Position numbers and translations under genes: made by a program. The notes beneath the pieces were generated by a model. That model ran no database searches and was not told the DNA's origin. It worked only from the letters and a program-made list of their open reading frames with translations. DNA of 64,000 bases from Candidatus Koribacter versatilis Ellin345 (GTDB lineage: Bacteria; Acidobacteriota; Terriglobia; Terriglobales; Acidobacteriaceae), in the NCBI RefSeq assembly GCF_000014005.1, contig NC_008009.1, positions 930,001-994,000 of the forward strand. Direction: 5' to 3'. Shown here piece by piece: positions 16,602-25,814 of this stretch. Each line of letters begins with the position of its first letter. The first letter of the stretch is position 1.

Positions 16602-17273
16602 ATGACAGTCATTCTCGTACTCTTCACGTTCGTTGCATTCCTCACCATCGATTACTTCATGAGCCGTGGCAAGCAGCCAGTCATTGCGTTACAGCCGGCA
16701 GTTACCAAGCATGTAGTTCGTCCGCTGGAGCCCAGCCTCGTCGGCGGCTTCAAGGTTCCTGAGTCCCTTCGCTATCACCCCGGACACACCTGGGCGCTGA
16801 GCGAGAGCCCGAACCTGGTACGGGTTGGCATCGACGATTTCGCCGGAAAGATCAACGGCACGGTGGACAAGATCAACCTCCCGCAGCGCGGCCAGTGGGT
16901 CCGGCAGGGACAGAAGATTTGGTCGATCGAAAAGGACGGCAAGAAGGTCGACATGGTTTCCCCGATCGAAGGCAGCGTGGCCGAGATCAACGATGCAGTG
17001 CTGGCTAACCCCGGGCTGGCGTCGAAAGATCCTTACGGCGAAGGCTGGATGATCACGGTTCAGTCGCCCGACGCGAAGACCAACTTCCGCAACCTGCTAG
17101 GCGGCGCCTTGGCCCGCTGGTGGATGGAAGAAGCAGCCGGCCGCTTGCAGCGCCGCATGCCGATGATGGCCGGTGCGATGGCCCAGGATGGCGGCGAGGC
17201 CGTGGACAACATTACCGAACACCTCCCGAACGAAGATTGGGAGAAAGTAGCGAAGGAGTTCTTCCTCTCCTAG
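16602..17273 (+). CDS. Membrane-anchored GcvH-like (biotinyl/lipoyl-fold) protein
   Basis: This 223-residue protein has one N-terminal transmembrane helix (residues 2-18). A region similar to glycine cleavage H protein follows (about 52-140): YHPGHTWAL corresponds to the typical start, and the barrel turns PQRGQWVRQG and SPIEGSVAEIN match the H-protein hammerhead. The position of the lipoyl lysine is occupied by a run IEKDGKKVDM, so I cannot say which Lys, if any, is modified. True GcvH is soluble and about 125 residues. The anchor and the Met/Arg-rich C-terminal extension are unusual. No gcvT or gcvP is nearby. A clear GGAGG ribosome binding site precedes the ATG. Confidence 0.8.
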   Translation: MTVILVLFTFVAFLTIDYFMSRGKQPVIALQPAVTKHVVRPLEPSLVGGFKVPESLRYHPGHTWALSESPNLVRVGIDDFAGKINGTVDKINLPQRGQWVRQGQKIWSIEKDGKKVDMVSPIEGSVAEINDAVLANPGLASKDPYGEGWMITVQSPDAKTNFRNLLGGALARWWMEEAAGRLQRRMPMMAGAMAQDGGEAVDNITEHLPNEDWEKVAKEFFLS

Positions 17274-17323
17274 CAGATCGAGAGAGCAGCCACAGAGCAT
17301 CACCTCCTGATCGGCTCTCCGCC

Positions 17324-17347
17324 CGAAGCCCCGCGCAAGCGGGGCTT
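17324..17347 (+). terminator. Intrinsic terminator with GCAA loop
   Basis: GAAGCCCCGC (17324-17333) pairs with GCGGGGCTTC (17338-17347) around a GCAA tetraloop, followed by TAAATTTT. It ends the GcvH-like transcript. Confidence 0.8.
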
Positions 17348-17424
17348 CTAAATTTTGCCGATTCAATTCAAACTCGCAGCCGAAGCTCGTGATAACCTTC
17401 CGCCACTTTGCTGGGAGGTGGCGC

Positions 17425-19083
17425 GTGATAGTCCCGAGATTCCTGCGAATTTGTTGCGCGGCCCTGCTGCTAGTTGTGTGCGCAAGTGTTGCGAGCGCGC
17501 AGCACGACGAGCATGCCGCGAGCGCCAAGCCAACCACCCTGATGGAAGGCTTCGGCAACATCCATCACAAAATTGCGACCGGCAATCCTGAAGCGCAGAA
17601 GTATTTCGACCAGGGACTGGCGCTTGCGTTCGGCTTCAACCATGAAGAGGCAGAGCGCGCATTCCGCAGAGCGGCTGAGTTAGATCCGAAGGCCGCGATG
17701 CCCTGGTGGGGCGTGGCCTACGTCGTCGGTCCGAACTACAACATGGACGTGGATCCCGAGCACGAGCGCGTGGCGTTCGAGGCGATCCAGAAGGCCGTAG
17801 CGCTTTCCGCGAATTCGCCGCAGGTCGAGAAGGACTACGTCAATGCGTTGGCGAAGCGCTATTCCGACGCGAAGAATCCCGACTATCAGAAACTCGCGAG
17901 CGACTATCACGACGCCATGGGAGCGCTCGCCAAGAAGTATCCCGACGACCTCGACGCGGCGACGATCTACGCCGAGAGCGGGATGAACCTGCACCCCTGG
18001 AAGCTCTGGAAGAAGGATGGCACGCCGCAGCCGGGGACGGAGGAGATCGTCGCGACGCTGGAATCGGTGATCGCGCGCGATCCGAATAACATTGGGGCCT
18101 GCCATTTCTATATTCATGCGGTGGAGGCATCGGCGCATCCCGAGCGCGGCGAGACCTGCGCGAAGAAGCTGGCGGGGTTGGCGCCGGCGTCGGGTCACTT
18201 GGTGCACATGCCCGCGCACATCTACATTCGCGTCGGCGAGCATGAGGCCTCCGAAGAAACCAACGTAGCCGCAGCGAGGGCCGACGAGGCCTACATCCAG
18301 CGAACCGGCGCGCAGGGCGTCTATCCGGCGATGTACTACACCCACAACCTGCACTTCATCGCGATTGAGAACGCGACCCTGGGCCGCTACTCTGCGGCGA
18401 TGGAGGCGGCGCGCAAAGTCAGCGCGAACGTCGAGCCGATAGTGAAAGACATGCCGATGGCGGACTTCTTTGCGCCCTTGCCGACGATGGTGATGGTGCG
18501 CTTCCGCCGCTGGGACGACGTCCTACAGGTGAAACAGCCAAATTCGTATCAGCCCGACAGCACGGGCGATTATCACTTCGCGCGCGGTCTGGCGCTGGCG
18601 CACAAGGGCAAGATCGCCGAATCGAAAGTTGAGTTAGCGGCCCTGAACAAAGTCGCTGCAGAGATGGCGAAAATCCCGACAACTCCTGCCGGCCCCGAAA
18701 ACGCCGCCAAGATCCCGCAGATCATGGCGCACGTGGTGGAGGCGGAGATTGCGCTCGCACAACAAAAGAGTGATGCGGCGATCGAGCATCTGAAGGCCGC
18801 CGTACAGCTCGAGGATTCGATGGATTACAACGAGCCGCCGGACTGGTTTCTGCCCGTCCGCGAAACGCTCGGCGGGACGCTCTTACGCAGCGGCCAGCCG
18901 GTGGCCGCTGAAATGGTGTTTCGGAAGGACCTGGAAATAAACCGGCGTAATCCGCGCTCCATGTACGGCCTGACCGAGGCACTGAAGGCGCAGAACCGGA
19001 TGCAGGACGCGCTGGCGCTGCAGGCGCAATTTGACGAGGCCTGGAAGGGCGCCGATACCAAGTTGACGATTGAGGAGCTATGA
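17425..19083 (+). CDS. Secreted TPR protein, first gene of a kinase operon
   Basis: I chose the GTG at 17425, which lies 6 bases after GGGAGG. The protein is then 552 residues with a signal peptide (residues 1-26, ending SVASAQ). The mature part contains several TPR-like helical pairs. One begins EAQKYFDQGLALAFGFNHEE and ends AELDPKAAMPWWG, and others occur near residues 300-540. Conserved His residues (CHFYIHAVEAS, HMPAHIYIRVGEH) are typical of a large uncharacterised TPR family in Acidobacteria and Bacteroidetes. It could bind a periplasmic partner or metal. Its stop overlaps the next start (ATGA), so it is translationally coupled to the EthD-like gene. Confidence 0.82.
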   Translation: MIVPRFLRICCAALLLVVCASVASAQHDEHAASAKPTTLMEGFGNIHHKIATGNPEAQKYFDQGLALAFGFNHEEAERAFRRAAELDPKAAMPWWGVAYVVGPNYNMDVDPEHERVAFEAIQKAVALSANSPQVEKDYVNALAKRYSDAKNPDYQKLASDYHDAMGALAKKYPDDLDAATIYAESGMNLHPWKLWKKDGTPQPGTEEIVATLESVIARDPNNIGACHFYIHAVEASAHPERGETCAKKLAGLAPASGHLVHMPAHIYIRVGEHEASEETNVAAARADEAYIQRTGAQGVYPAMYYTHNLHFIAIENATLGRYSAAMEAARKVSANVEPIVKDMPMADFFAPLPTMVMVRFRRWDDVLQVKQPNSYQPDSTGDYHFARGLALAHKGKIAESKVELAALNKVAAEMAKIPTTPAGPENAAKIPQIMAHVVEAEIALAQQKSDAAIEHLKAAVQLEDSMDYNEPPDWFLPVRETLGGTLLRSGQPVAAEMVFRKDLEINRRNPRSMYGLTEALKAQNRMQDALALQAQFDEAWKGADTKLTIEEL

Positions 19084-19400
19084 ACGAGCCCGCGGTGAAG
19101 CTTACAGTTTTGTACCCGAACACGCCGGGATCTTCTATGGATTGGGAGTATTATCTCGGCCCGCACATTGACTTGGCGCGTCGATTACTGACGCCCTTCG
19201 GATTGCAGCGGATTGAGATCGAGCGCGGGTTGGGGCCGGGTGCGGCTCCGCCGTTTCACGCAATCGCTCGGCTGTATTTCCTGTCGGCGGCGGCGCTGCA
19301 AGATGCGCTGGCGCAAACTGCGGCTGCGCTTTCTGAAGACGTGCGCAAGTATTATCGGGGGGAGAGCGTGATCCAGATTAGTGAGGTGGTGCCGGTGTAG
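19080..19400 (+). CDS. EthD-family small protein
   Basis: This 106-residue protein has the EthD ferredoxin-like-fold layout. It begins VKLTVLYPN, continues with [16 protein letters not shown] (the family's conserved Tyr and His near the first helix), and ends with [14 protein letters not shown]. EthD-like proteins are small cytoplasmic dimers, some tied to degradation of fuel ethers, most of unknown function. It overlaps the TPR gene by four bases and lies 52 bases before the kinase gene. The combination with a kinase and a VWA protein is unusual and gives no direct clue to its substrate. Confidence 0.8.
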   Translation: MNEPAVKLTVLYPNTPGSSMDWEYYLGPHIDLARRLLTPFGLQRIEIERGLGPGAAPPFHAIARLYFLSAAALQDALAQTAAALSEDVRKYYRGESVIQISEVVPV

Positions 19401-19452
19401 GGCGCATTCTGGATTGCGCCGATTTAGCGCTGCTTGTACCATCCAAGCACTT

Positions 19453-21687
19453 ATGGCTGCTTCGTCTCTGGGGTTGGTAGGCCGAACCATTTCACATTAT
19501 GTAGTTGCCGAGCGGTTGGGTGGCGGCGGTATGGGCGTGGTCTACAAGGCCACCGACTCGCGCCTGGGCCGCAGTGTCGCGCTCAAGTTTCTTCCCGACG
19601 ATATCTCGCACGATCCGCAGGCAATCGAACGATTTCGCCGTGAGGCACGTGCTGCGTCTGCGCTGAATCATCCCAACATCTGCACCATTTACGACATCGG
19701 CGAGTACGAGGGACGTCCGTTCATCGCGATGGAGCTGCTGGAAGGCCAGACGCTGAAGCATCGTATCGGTACGCGACCGATGGACATCACCGAGATCCTC
19801 GATGCGGGCATCCAGATCGCGAACGGCCTCGACGCGGCGCACACCAAGAGCATCGTTCATCGCGATATTAAGCCGGCCAATATCTTCCTGGTAGAACCGG
19901 GCGAAGCGAAAATTCTCGACTTCGGATTGGCGAAGGTCACGCTGAAAAATGCGGTATCCGCTGCCGAGACAATGGCAACCATGCCCGCGCCCGTGGTCAG
20001 CGAAGATCAGCTGACCAGCCCTGGAAGTTCGCTCGGCACGGTGGCGTATATGTCGCCGGAGCAGGCCCGCGGCGAAGAACTGGATGCGCGCTCGGATCTG
20101 TTTTCACTCGGAGTCGTGCTCTACGAGATGGCGACCGGACAGTTGCCATTCGCGGCAGCAACGGCGGCGCTCATGTTCGACGGAATTCTGCACAGCGAAC
20201 CGAAGTCGGCAAGCGAAGTGAACCATCGCATTCCGCTGGCGTTCGACACGCTGCTGAACAAGGCGATGGAGAAGGACCGCGATTTGCGCTGCCAGTCGGC
20301 GGCGGAACTGCGCGCGGATTTGAAACGCCTGAAGCGCGACATCGAATCGAGCAAGAGAAGTGCGGCAGGTGGCAGTTCGACGTCGGTCGCGTCGGCGCCC
20401 GCTCAGTCGAAGCAGAAGTCGGTGGCCGTGTTGTATTTCGCCAACCAGAGCGGCGCGAAGGAAGACGAGTATTTTCGCGATGGCATCACCGAAGACATCG
20501 TGACCGAGCTGTCGAAGATTGCGCAGCTTGAGATTTTCCCGCGCTCCGAAGTTCTGGCATTTCGCGATCAGCCGGTGACCGCTCAGCAAGTCGGGCAGAA
20601 ACTTGGCGCCGGTTATGTGCTTGAGGGTTCGATCCGGCGCGCCGGCAACCGGGTGCGGATCACCGTGCAACTGGTGGAGGTCTCCACGCGACACTCCGCA
20701 TGGGCGGAGCGCTACGACCGCCAGTTGGAGGACGTGTTCGCCATCCAGGAAGAAATCGCGCGCAGCATTGCGCAGGCGTTGCGCATTACGCTGACGCCCC
20801 AGGAAGAGAAGACGATCGCGAAGAAGCCGACGGAGAATCCGCAGGCTTACGACTTCTATCTGCGTGGCCGGAGTTACACGCGGCGCGAGAAATTCGATTA
20901 CGCGCTGCAGATGTTCGAGCATGTCATCCAGCTCGATCCGAATTTCGCGCTGGCGCACGCCGGCATCGGGCAGATTTGTGGACTGATGTTCGAGTTGCGC
21001 GAGCAGAACCAGAAGTGGATTGACCGCGGACTGGCGGCTTGTGATCGTGCCACCGCATTGGCTCCCGATCTGCCGGATGTTCTGGTGGCGCGAGCGCGCG
21101 TGAGTTACGCGCAGAAGAAATATGAAGAGGCGGCACTACTCGCACAGCGGGCCGTCGAGCGCAAGCCAGACGCAGAAGGTTCGTGGGACATCATGGGCCG
21201 TGCGTATTTCGCGTCAGGACAGTTCGAAGCAGCCGCGGCCATTTCCAAAAAGGCGATCGAGTTTAACGGCGACGATTACAACACCTACCTGCCGTTCATC
21301 AACACCATGCATCGCTTGGGCCGCGAAGACGAAGCGGAAGAACTTCGCGTGGGGATCATCAACGTGCTGCGGCAGCAGCTGGAGCGCGTGCCGGAAGACG
21401 TGCGAGCGCGCATCTTGTTGGCCGCCACCCTGGCGGAACGGCGCGGCGATGAGGACGAGGCGATGTCGCACCTGCGCACGGCAATTGCGCTCAGTCCGGG
21501 CGATGCGAATACGCTGTACAACGCCGCGTGTACTTACGGAATTCTCGGGAATAAGCAAGAAGCGCTGGACGCGCTGAAGAAGGCCTTCACATCTGGATAT
21601 GGGAATTTGGCGTGGGCGGCGAAAGATCCGGACCTCGATTGTCTGCATGATCTGGAAGAGTTCCGCAAGATCGTAGGGCTTGAATGA
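19453..21687 (+). CDS. Ser/Thr protein kinase fused to a TolB-like domain and TPRs
   Basis: This 744-residue cytoplasmic protein starts with a complete eukaryotic-type kinase domain (about 15-310): glycine loop GGGGMG (23-28), Lys45, catalytic HRDIKPAN with Asp138, and DFG (157-159). A segment of about 330-440 ([39 protein letters not shown]) matches the TolB-like domain often linked to adenylate-cyclase-type sensors. The C-terminal 280 residues are TPRs ([19 protein letters not shown] and similar). There is no transmembrane helix. The ATG at 19453 gives the natural kinase N-terminus. The stop overlaps the VWA gene. Substrates are unknown and may include proteins of the same operon. Confidence 0.9.
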   Translation: MAASSLGLVGRTISHYVVAERLGGGGMGVVYKATDSRLGRSVALKFLPDDISHDPQAIERFRREARAASALNHPNICTIYDIGEYEGRPFIAMELLEGQTLKHRIGTRPMDITEILDAGIQIANGLDAAHTKSIVHRDIKPANIFLVEPGEAKILDFGLAKVTLKNAVSAAETMATMPAPVVSEDQLTSPGSSLGTVAYMSPEQARGEELDARSDLFSLGVVLYEMATGQLPFAAATAALMFDGILHSEPKSASEVNHRIPLAFDTLLNKAMEKDRDLRCQSAAELRADLKRLKRDIESSKRSAAGGSSTSVASAPAQSKQKSVAVLYFANQSGAKEDEYFRDGITEDIVTELSKIAQLEIFPRSEVLAFRDQPVTAQQVGQKLGAGYVLEGSIRRAGNRVRITVQLVEVSTRHSAWAERYDRQLEDVFAIQEEIARSIAQALRITLTPQEEKTIAKKPTENPQAYDFYLRGRSYTRREKFDYALQMFEHVIQLDPNFALAHAGIGQICGLMFELREQNQKWIDRGLAACDRATALAPDLPDVLVARARVSYAQKKYEEAALLAQRAVERKPDAEGSWDIMGRAYFASGQFEAAAAISKKAIEFNGDDYNTYLPFINTMHRLGREDEAEELRVGIINVLRQQLERVPEDVRARILLAATLAERRGDEDEAMSHLRTAIALSPGDANTLYNAACTYGILGNKQEALDALKKAFTSGYGNLAWAAKDPDLDCLHDLEEFRKIVGLE

Positions 21688-22544
21688 GATTTCTGCGCAT
21701 GCTCGCGGTGGCCGTTGTACTGCTCGCTGGATATGCGGTAGCGCAGCAAACAGCGCCAACGGATCATCGCGCCGACGTACCGTTCTTTGCCGTGGACAGT
21801 CATAACGATCTCATTCGCCATCTGACCGCCGCCGAATTCACCTTCTGGGATGGTAAGACCGAACTGACCTCAGGTGTTACGGTGCAGAGCGGGAGCGAGT
21901 TGCCGCTTCGCCTCGGCGTGCTCGTGGATACGAGCACGAAGGCACACGGCGATGCGTATGCCGCGGCACTGCATGCCATCAGCAATTTCGTGCAAGGCGC
22001 AATGCTGGAGCAGAATGTGCGCGTGTTCTTTGTGCCCTTCGCGAACAAAACGGATATGTCGGCGTTCATGAGCAAAGACGACCTGGCCCACTATCAGTTG
22101 AAGATCAGCAAGGGCGACGGAGCGGCGCTTTACGACGCGATTGTCGGCGCATGCAAGGAGCGCATGGCCGTGGAGGAAACCCATCCGGCGCGTCGCGTGC
22201 TGGTCGTCATCAGCAACGGTGAAGACAACCAGAGCCGCTTTACGTATCAGCAGGCGATCGCCGCCGCGCAAAGCGCCGGCGTGGTGATTTTTACCGTGAA
22301 CACCGGCTCAGGTGGTTCCGGCGATCACGGCGAGGTGCGCTTAAGAGAGTTCTCGGACCAGACGGGCGGAATCATCTTTCCGGGTTCGAACCCGGGCACC
22401 ATCTCAAGGCCGTTTGAAGCGATCTCCGACCAGATCCATTCCATGTACGTTGCGAGCTACGCGCCCGCCGATCCGGCGAACGCACATTTGACGGTGAAAG
22501 CGAAATCCGAGAAGACAGTGAAGGTCCGGCAGGCGCGTCGTTAG
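21684..22544 (+). CDS. Secreted VWA-domain protein of the acidobacterial type
   Basis: This 286-residue protein has a signal peptide (residues 1-20). A short N-terminal domain follows ([22 protein letters not shown]), as in the 'VWFA-related Acidobacterial' family. The von Willebrand A domain then starts at [16 protein letters not shown]. The metal-ion-dependent adhesion site reads D-T-S-T instead of the usual DxSxS and includes the later threonine/aspartate positions ([12 protein letters not shown]). It probably mediates adhesion or protein binding outside the cytoplasm. It overlaps the kinase stop by four bases and is the last gene of that operon. Confidence 0.87.
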   Translation: MRFLRMLAVAVVLLAGYAVAQQTAPTDHRADVPFFAVDSHNDLIRHLTAAEFTFWDGKTELTSGVTVQSGSELPLRLGVLVDTSTKAHGDAYAAALHAISNFVQGAMLEQNVRVFFVPFANKTDMSAFMSKDDLAHYQLKISKGDGAALYDAIVGACKERMAVEETHPARRVLVVISNGEDNQSRFTYQQAIAAAQSAGVVIFTVNTGSGGSGDHGEVRLREFSDQTGGIIFPGSNPGTISRPFEAISDQIHSMYVASYAPADPANAHLTVKAKSEKTVKVRQARR

Positions 22545-22560
22545 CCGAAATTGTGGAAGT

Positions 22561-22613
22561 GGTAGATCCCCTTATCGCAAGTAATCGGGTGGTGCCGAAA
22601 TAGGGAGTGGTAA
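22561..22613 (+). repeat. Short imperfect repeat, copy 1
   Basis: About 53 bases beginning GGTAGATCCCC and including AGTAATC and AAATAGG match a second copy at 24763-24816 in the same orientation. The best 35-base core has 27 identities. It is intergenic and matches no element I know. Confidence 0.5.
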
Positions 22614-22687
22614 GGGCTGTTCGCAAAAGTAATCTTGGAATCACTTGGCGTCACAGATCAGTTGTGAAGCATTGCCTGTATAGCAGG

Positions 22688-23107
22688 CTAGGACGTGCGA
22701 CCCCAAGCCTGCGCCTCGATCTTCCAGACGCCATCGCGGTTCGCGAACGTGTACGCAAGGGTACCGGTCCGAACAATGGCCTGGCCCTTGATCGTGATCG
22801 TGAGAGTCCCCGATATGACTGCATATGCAGACGAGCCCTCGACATTCCAGAAGCCCATCTCGTAGGACAGGTGCTCGTTGGTGACACCAAGGCCCTCACG
22901 CCATTTCTCTACGTCAGCGAGCCAATTGGCCGGAGCATTTGGATTCAACCAGCGATAGGGCGCAATGCCGTCGATGATGATTGCAGTATCCCCGAAAACG
23001 CGCAGGAAAAGATTGTCGTCTTGGGTGTTGAAGCCGTTGATGTGCGCGTCGATTAAAGTCTGGATTTCAGCCGGTGGATTGCTGGTCACGATAAGCCTCT
23101 GGTGCAC
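22688..23107 (-). CDS. SnoaL-like/NTF2-fold protein
   Basis: This protein of up to 139 residues has the NTF2-like layout. A first helix includes AEIQTLIDAHINGFNTQD, then GIAPYRW, WREGLG, and antiparallel strands ending in the typical WKIEAQAWGRTS. This family often appears as 'DUF4440/SnoaL-like' and includes stress-related proteins without known enzymatic activity. The frame opens with GTG (23105-23107) but a GTG at 23087-23089 has an AGAGG upstream and may be the true start. It points away from the VWA operon and lies convergent with it, with two remnants or repeats nearby. Confidence 0.72.
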   Translation of the reverse strand: MHQRLIVTSNPPAEIQTLIDAHINGFNTQDDNLFLRVFGDTAIIIDGIAPYRWLNPNAPANWLADVEKWREGLGVTNEHLSYEMGFWNVEGSSAYAVISGTLTITIKGQAIVRTGTLAYTFANRDGVWKIEAQAWGRTS

Positions 23108-23235
23108 ACTAGGTCAGGAATGAAGGACGTGCAACTGCAGCAACTAACAGGCCGAACAATGCGCCAGGTCGGCCCTCTGCTAGCGACCACGCAAACTTGC
23201 CTTTGCCTGGCACTGGGCGTGCGCTAGCATGTGCC

Positions 23236-24165
23236 ATGCGAAAAGTGTTGGCCGGCGCGCTGCTTGTATGCGGCATGTTTTCTTCGGTAGCGGACGGGAA
23301 CCAACAGGTGACCGCGACGCCCGGCAGCAAAGACAATCCAAAGGACAACGGTGCGCCTCGCGTAGCTCTCCACGAGAATCGCGGATCGGAATTGGATTTG
23401 GCGGTCGCGGGGGATTTGCCCGGGGTGCCGCGTGGCTCGATTCGATACGTCTCACGCGAAGAATTGTTGAAACTACCGCAAGTCACTTACCTGGTTTCGG
23501 ACGACGCAAATTTCAAGAGCGCCGTGGAAATTAGCGGAGTGTTGTTGGAAGAACTGAGCAGCGCATTAGGCACGTCTCCTGCGTCTACCTTTCTGGTTGC
23601 GGTATGTGCGGACCAGTACCACGGCAATTTTCCGAGCGAGTACGTTCGCGAACATCATCCGGTGCTGGTCCTCAGAATCAACGGGCAGCCGCCGAAGGGC
23701 TGGCCGAAGAACGCGGAAGCGGCTGGTGCGTTTATGGGGCCCTATCTTATTTCGCACGCGAAATTCACGCCCAGCTTCAGGGTTTTTGCCCACCAGGACG
23801 AGGCGCAGATTCCGTGGGGAGTCGAGCGCCTGGAATTTCGCGATGAACGAAAAACACTTGCAGCGATCGCCCCGCGCGGCCTGCACGCCGGCGATGCCAA
23901 CGTGCAGGCCGGCTACCGAATCGCGCAGCAGAACTGTTTTCGATGCCACAACATGGGAGAGGACGGCGGAAGACAGTCCGGACAGCCGTGGCTTGTGCTG
24001 GCAGCTTGGGCAGCGGCTAGTCCGGAACATTTCGCTTCTTACGTGAGGAATCCGCAGGCGAACAACCCGAATTCCCAAATGGCCGCGAGTCCAAAATATG
24101 ACGATGTGACGATGAAAGCACTCACCGACTATTTTTCGACATTCATTGCTGCGGGGAAGCCATGA
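23236..24165 (+). CDS. Secreted cytochrome c with an N-terminal sulfite-oxidase-fold domain
   Basis: This 309-residue protein has a signal peptide (residues 1-21). Residues of about 65-200 resemble the molybdopterin-binding fold of sulfite oxidase-like proteins: the VSREELLKLPQVTYLV strand, GVLLEELSSALG, VAVCADQYHGNFP and VLVLRINGQPPKGWPKN. The C-terminal part carries one haem motif CFRCH at 234-238. C115 or so in VAVCADQYHG does not sit at the usual catalytic cysteine position, so Mo binding is doubtful. The ATG at 23236 is my choice, since longer frames add no signal. It overlaps the next gene (ATGA), which is a membrane protein. They may form an electron-transfer pair. Confidence 0.78.
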   Translation: MRKVLAGALLVCGMFSSVADGNQQVTATPGSKDNPKDNGAPRVALHENRGSELDLAVAGDLPGVPRGSIRYVSREELLKLPQVTYLVSDDANFKSAVEISGVLLEELSSALGTSPASTFLVAVCADQYHGNFPSEYVREHHPVLVLRINGQPPKGWPKNAEAAGAFMGPYLISHAKFTPSFRVFAHQDEAQIPWGVERLEFRDERKTLAAIAPRGLHAGDANVQAGYRIAQQNCFRCHNMGEDGGRQSGQPWLVLAAWAAASPEHFASYVRNPQANNPNSQMAASPKYDDVTMKALTDYFSTFIAAGKP

Positions 24166-24659
24166 TCTTTCGGCTTGCTAAAACCTTGTTGGTGGCGGCG
24201 GTCGCGGGGTTCTACACCATTGTGGTGTTGAATAATACGACCGACTACGATTCGAACTACCAGTTTGTGCGGCACGTGATGATGATGGATTCGACGTTTC
24301 CATCGAACCACGCGATGTGGCGGGCAATGAATGCTCCGGGACTGCATACTGCTTTTTATATTTCGATCATTCTGTGGGAGAGCGTTACCACGCTGCTCTG
24401 CTGGTGGGGAGCGATCCAATTGGCACGGTCTTTGCGAGCAACAGCGGCGGGGTTTCAGGCTGCCAAGAAGTGGGCAATCGCCGGCTTGTCGCTAAGCCTT
24501 CTGATGTGGCTGGTGGCGTTCTTAAGCGTTGGCGGCGAATGGTTTTTGATGTGGCAATCGAAAGCGTGGAATGGGCAGGAAGAGGCCTTTCGGATGTTCA
24601 CGGTGGTGGGGATTGTGCTGCTGTTGCTGGTGCAACAGGAAACCGAAAGCCAACTTTAA
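24162..24659 (+). CDS. DUF2165-family integral membrane protein
   Basis: This 165-residue protein has four transmembrane helices. It shows the DUF2165 pattern: an N-terminal helix ending in VVLNNTTDYDSNYQFVRHVMMMDSTFP, the conserved MWRAMNAPGLHTAFY, and helices at about 62-85, 105-128 and 143-160. Family function is unknown. It is translationally coupled (overlapping ATGA) to the cytochrome c/sulfite-oxidase-like protein and may be its membrane anchor or quinone-interacting partner. That pairing is inference from the overlap only. Confidence 0.88.
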   Translation: MIFRLAKTLLVAAVAGFYTIVVLNNTTDYDSNYQFVRHVMMMDSTFPSNHAMWRAMNAPGLHTAFYISIILWESVTTLLCWWGAIQLARSLRATAAGFQAAKKWAIAGLSLSLLMWLVAFLSVGGEWFLMWQSKAWNGQEEAFRMFTVVGIVLLLLVQQETESQL

Positions 24660-24762
24660 TATGTTTGTCTAACTGAACAGCTTCGCACACATGTCGCGCT
24701 CCCTCAGCAGCGCCAATCGTCGTAGAAGACGCATTAACGCACTATCCTGTCACATAGCTATT

Positions 24763-24816
24763 GGTAAATCGCCCTTACGACCAGTAATCAGGCTGCGCCC
24801 AAATAGGTAGTGGCAA
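24763..24816 (+). repeat. Short imperfect repeat, copy 2
   Basis: This region starts GGTAAATCGCCC and ends AAATAGGTAGTGGCAA, matching copy 1 at 22561-22613 in the same direction. It sits in a 350-base gene-free gap (24660-25011), directly upstream of an acetyltransferase-like remnant. No other structure is obvious in the gap. Confidence 0.5.
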
Positions 24817-24849
24817 TGTAGGGTCCGCGGCGATTGCCGGGACGGTTTT

Positions 24850-24975
24850 CTGATCGACGAATATAAGCTCGGACAAGACCACTGGACCGAAGGCTACGCC
24901 ACCGTCTAGCAGCCGAGACTGAAGCGCATTTTTGCAGAACGCTTCTTCACTGACGATCCGCTCGATTCGTTGTGA
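24850..24975 (+). pseudogene. Fragment of a GNAT-type acetyltransferase
   Basis: Reading from 24850 gives LIDEYKLGQDHWTEGYATV, then a TAG stop (24907-24909), then a further 21 codons ending at 24975. The D-H-W-x-x-G-Y-A-T pattern is the acetyl-CoA-binding motif region of RimJ/RimL-type N-acetyltransferases. There is no start and the rest of the domain is missing, so this is a decayed remnant. The assignment rests on one short motif. Confidence 0.35.
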
Positions 24976-25011
24976 TAAGCCCGGTTCTCGCCAGTTATCA
25001 CCTCACTATGC

Positions 25012-25806
25012 TTAGCCGAAGTTCTGGAAGTGCCCGGTCTGCACCCAAACTGCAGTGACGATGGTCGCGTTATACGTAACGTGCATCACCCACGAGGCCG
25101 CGACGGATTTCAGCTGCGCGCGCACCCAGGTCAAAACCAGTCCCACGATAAACAGTGGCAGCAGCGCTGCCCACGAGAAGGCAAGCTGCGCGCCGTGCAG
25201 TGCCGCAAATGCGGTTGCGGTAATCACGATCGCCCAGAGTTCGCCGAGACCCTCGCGAACCGACGGGAACATCAAGCCGCGGAAGTAGACTTCTTCAAAC
25301 AGCGGCGCGAACAGGACGCCGAAGACCGATGTCACATACGCTCGCATGGGACTCTTGAAGAGCTGGTCCATCGGCAGGCTCTTCGGCATGGGCAAATACA
25401 TTTCCGTCAGTTGCACTACGGTCGCGAGGAGCAGGCCTCCGATCAGGCCCATCACCACGGTGCCGAGCCGCGAGTTCCATTCGATCGCCACCAGCGCCGC
25501 TTCGCCCGAGCGCTGGCGTAGCACGCGTGCAATATAGAACAGCAGAATCACGTATGCTGCCGATTGTGCGGTGAGCCCAACGAACGGCGAGCGAGCGACC
25601 TCCATAGTTCGCGCGTGCTGCCATGTAGGAAGCATGCTGGCGCACATGGTGGCGACGACCCAGCAGACGATCATCGCGATGAAGAAGATGACCGCGATGC
25701 CGATTACGTCGAAGCCCGTCCACGCGGGGAACGGCGGGAAGAAACGGATGGTCTCCCGCGGCGGCGCGGCGTTGGTGTTCGGCAGTGGATGGTCGGCGGA
25801 AGACAC
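25012..25806 (-). CDS. CPBP-family (CAAX) intramembrane metalloprotease
   Basis: This 264-residue membrane protein has six to eight helices. The glutamate pair and arginine of the CPBP core, EEVYFRG, are at 171-177, with LHG (His204) and SWVMHVTYN (His242, Asn246) completing the metal site. Bacterial CPBP proteins cleave within the membrane or process peptides, and several confer immunity or modify exported proteins. The start is a GTG at 25804-25806, eight bases after the uvrA stop, so it is expressed with uvrA. The link to DNA repair is probably only shared transcription. Confidence 0.88.
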   Translation of the reverse strand: MSSADHPLPNTNAAPPRETIRFFPPFPAWTGFDVIGIAVIFFIAMIVCWVVATMCASMLPTWQHARTMEVARSPFVGLTAQSAAYVILLFYIARVLRQRSGEAALVAIEWNSRLGTVVMGLIGGLLLATVVQLTEMYLPMPKSLPMDQLFKSPMRAYVTSVFGVLFAPLFEEVYFRGLMFPSVREGLGELWAIVITATAFAALHGAQLAFSWAALLPLFIVGLVLTWVRAQLKSVAASWVMHVTYNATIVTAVWVQTGHFQNFG

Positions 25807-25814
25807 TCTGCGAA

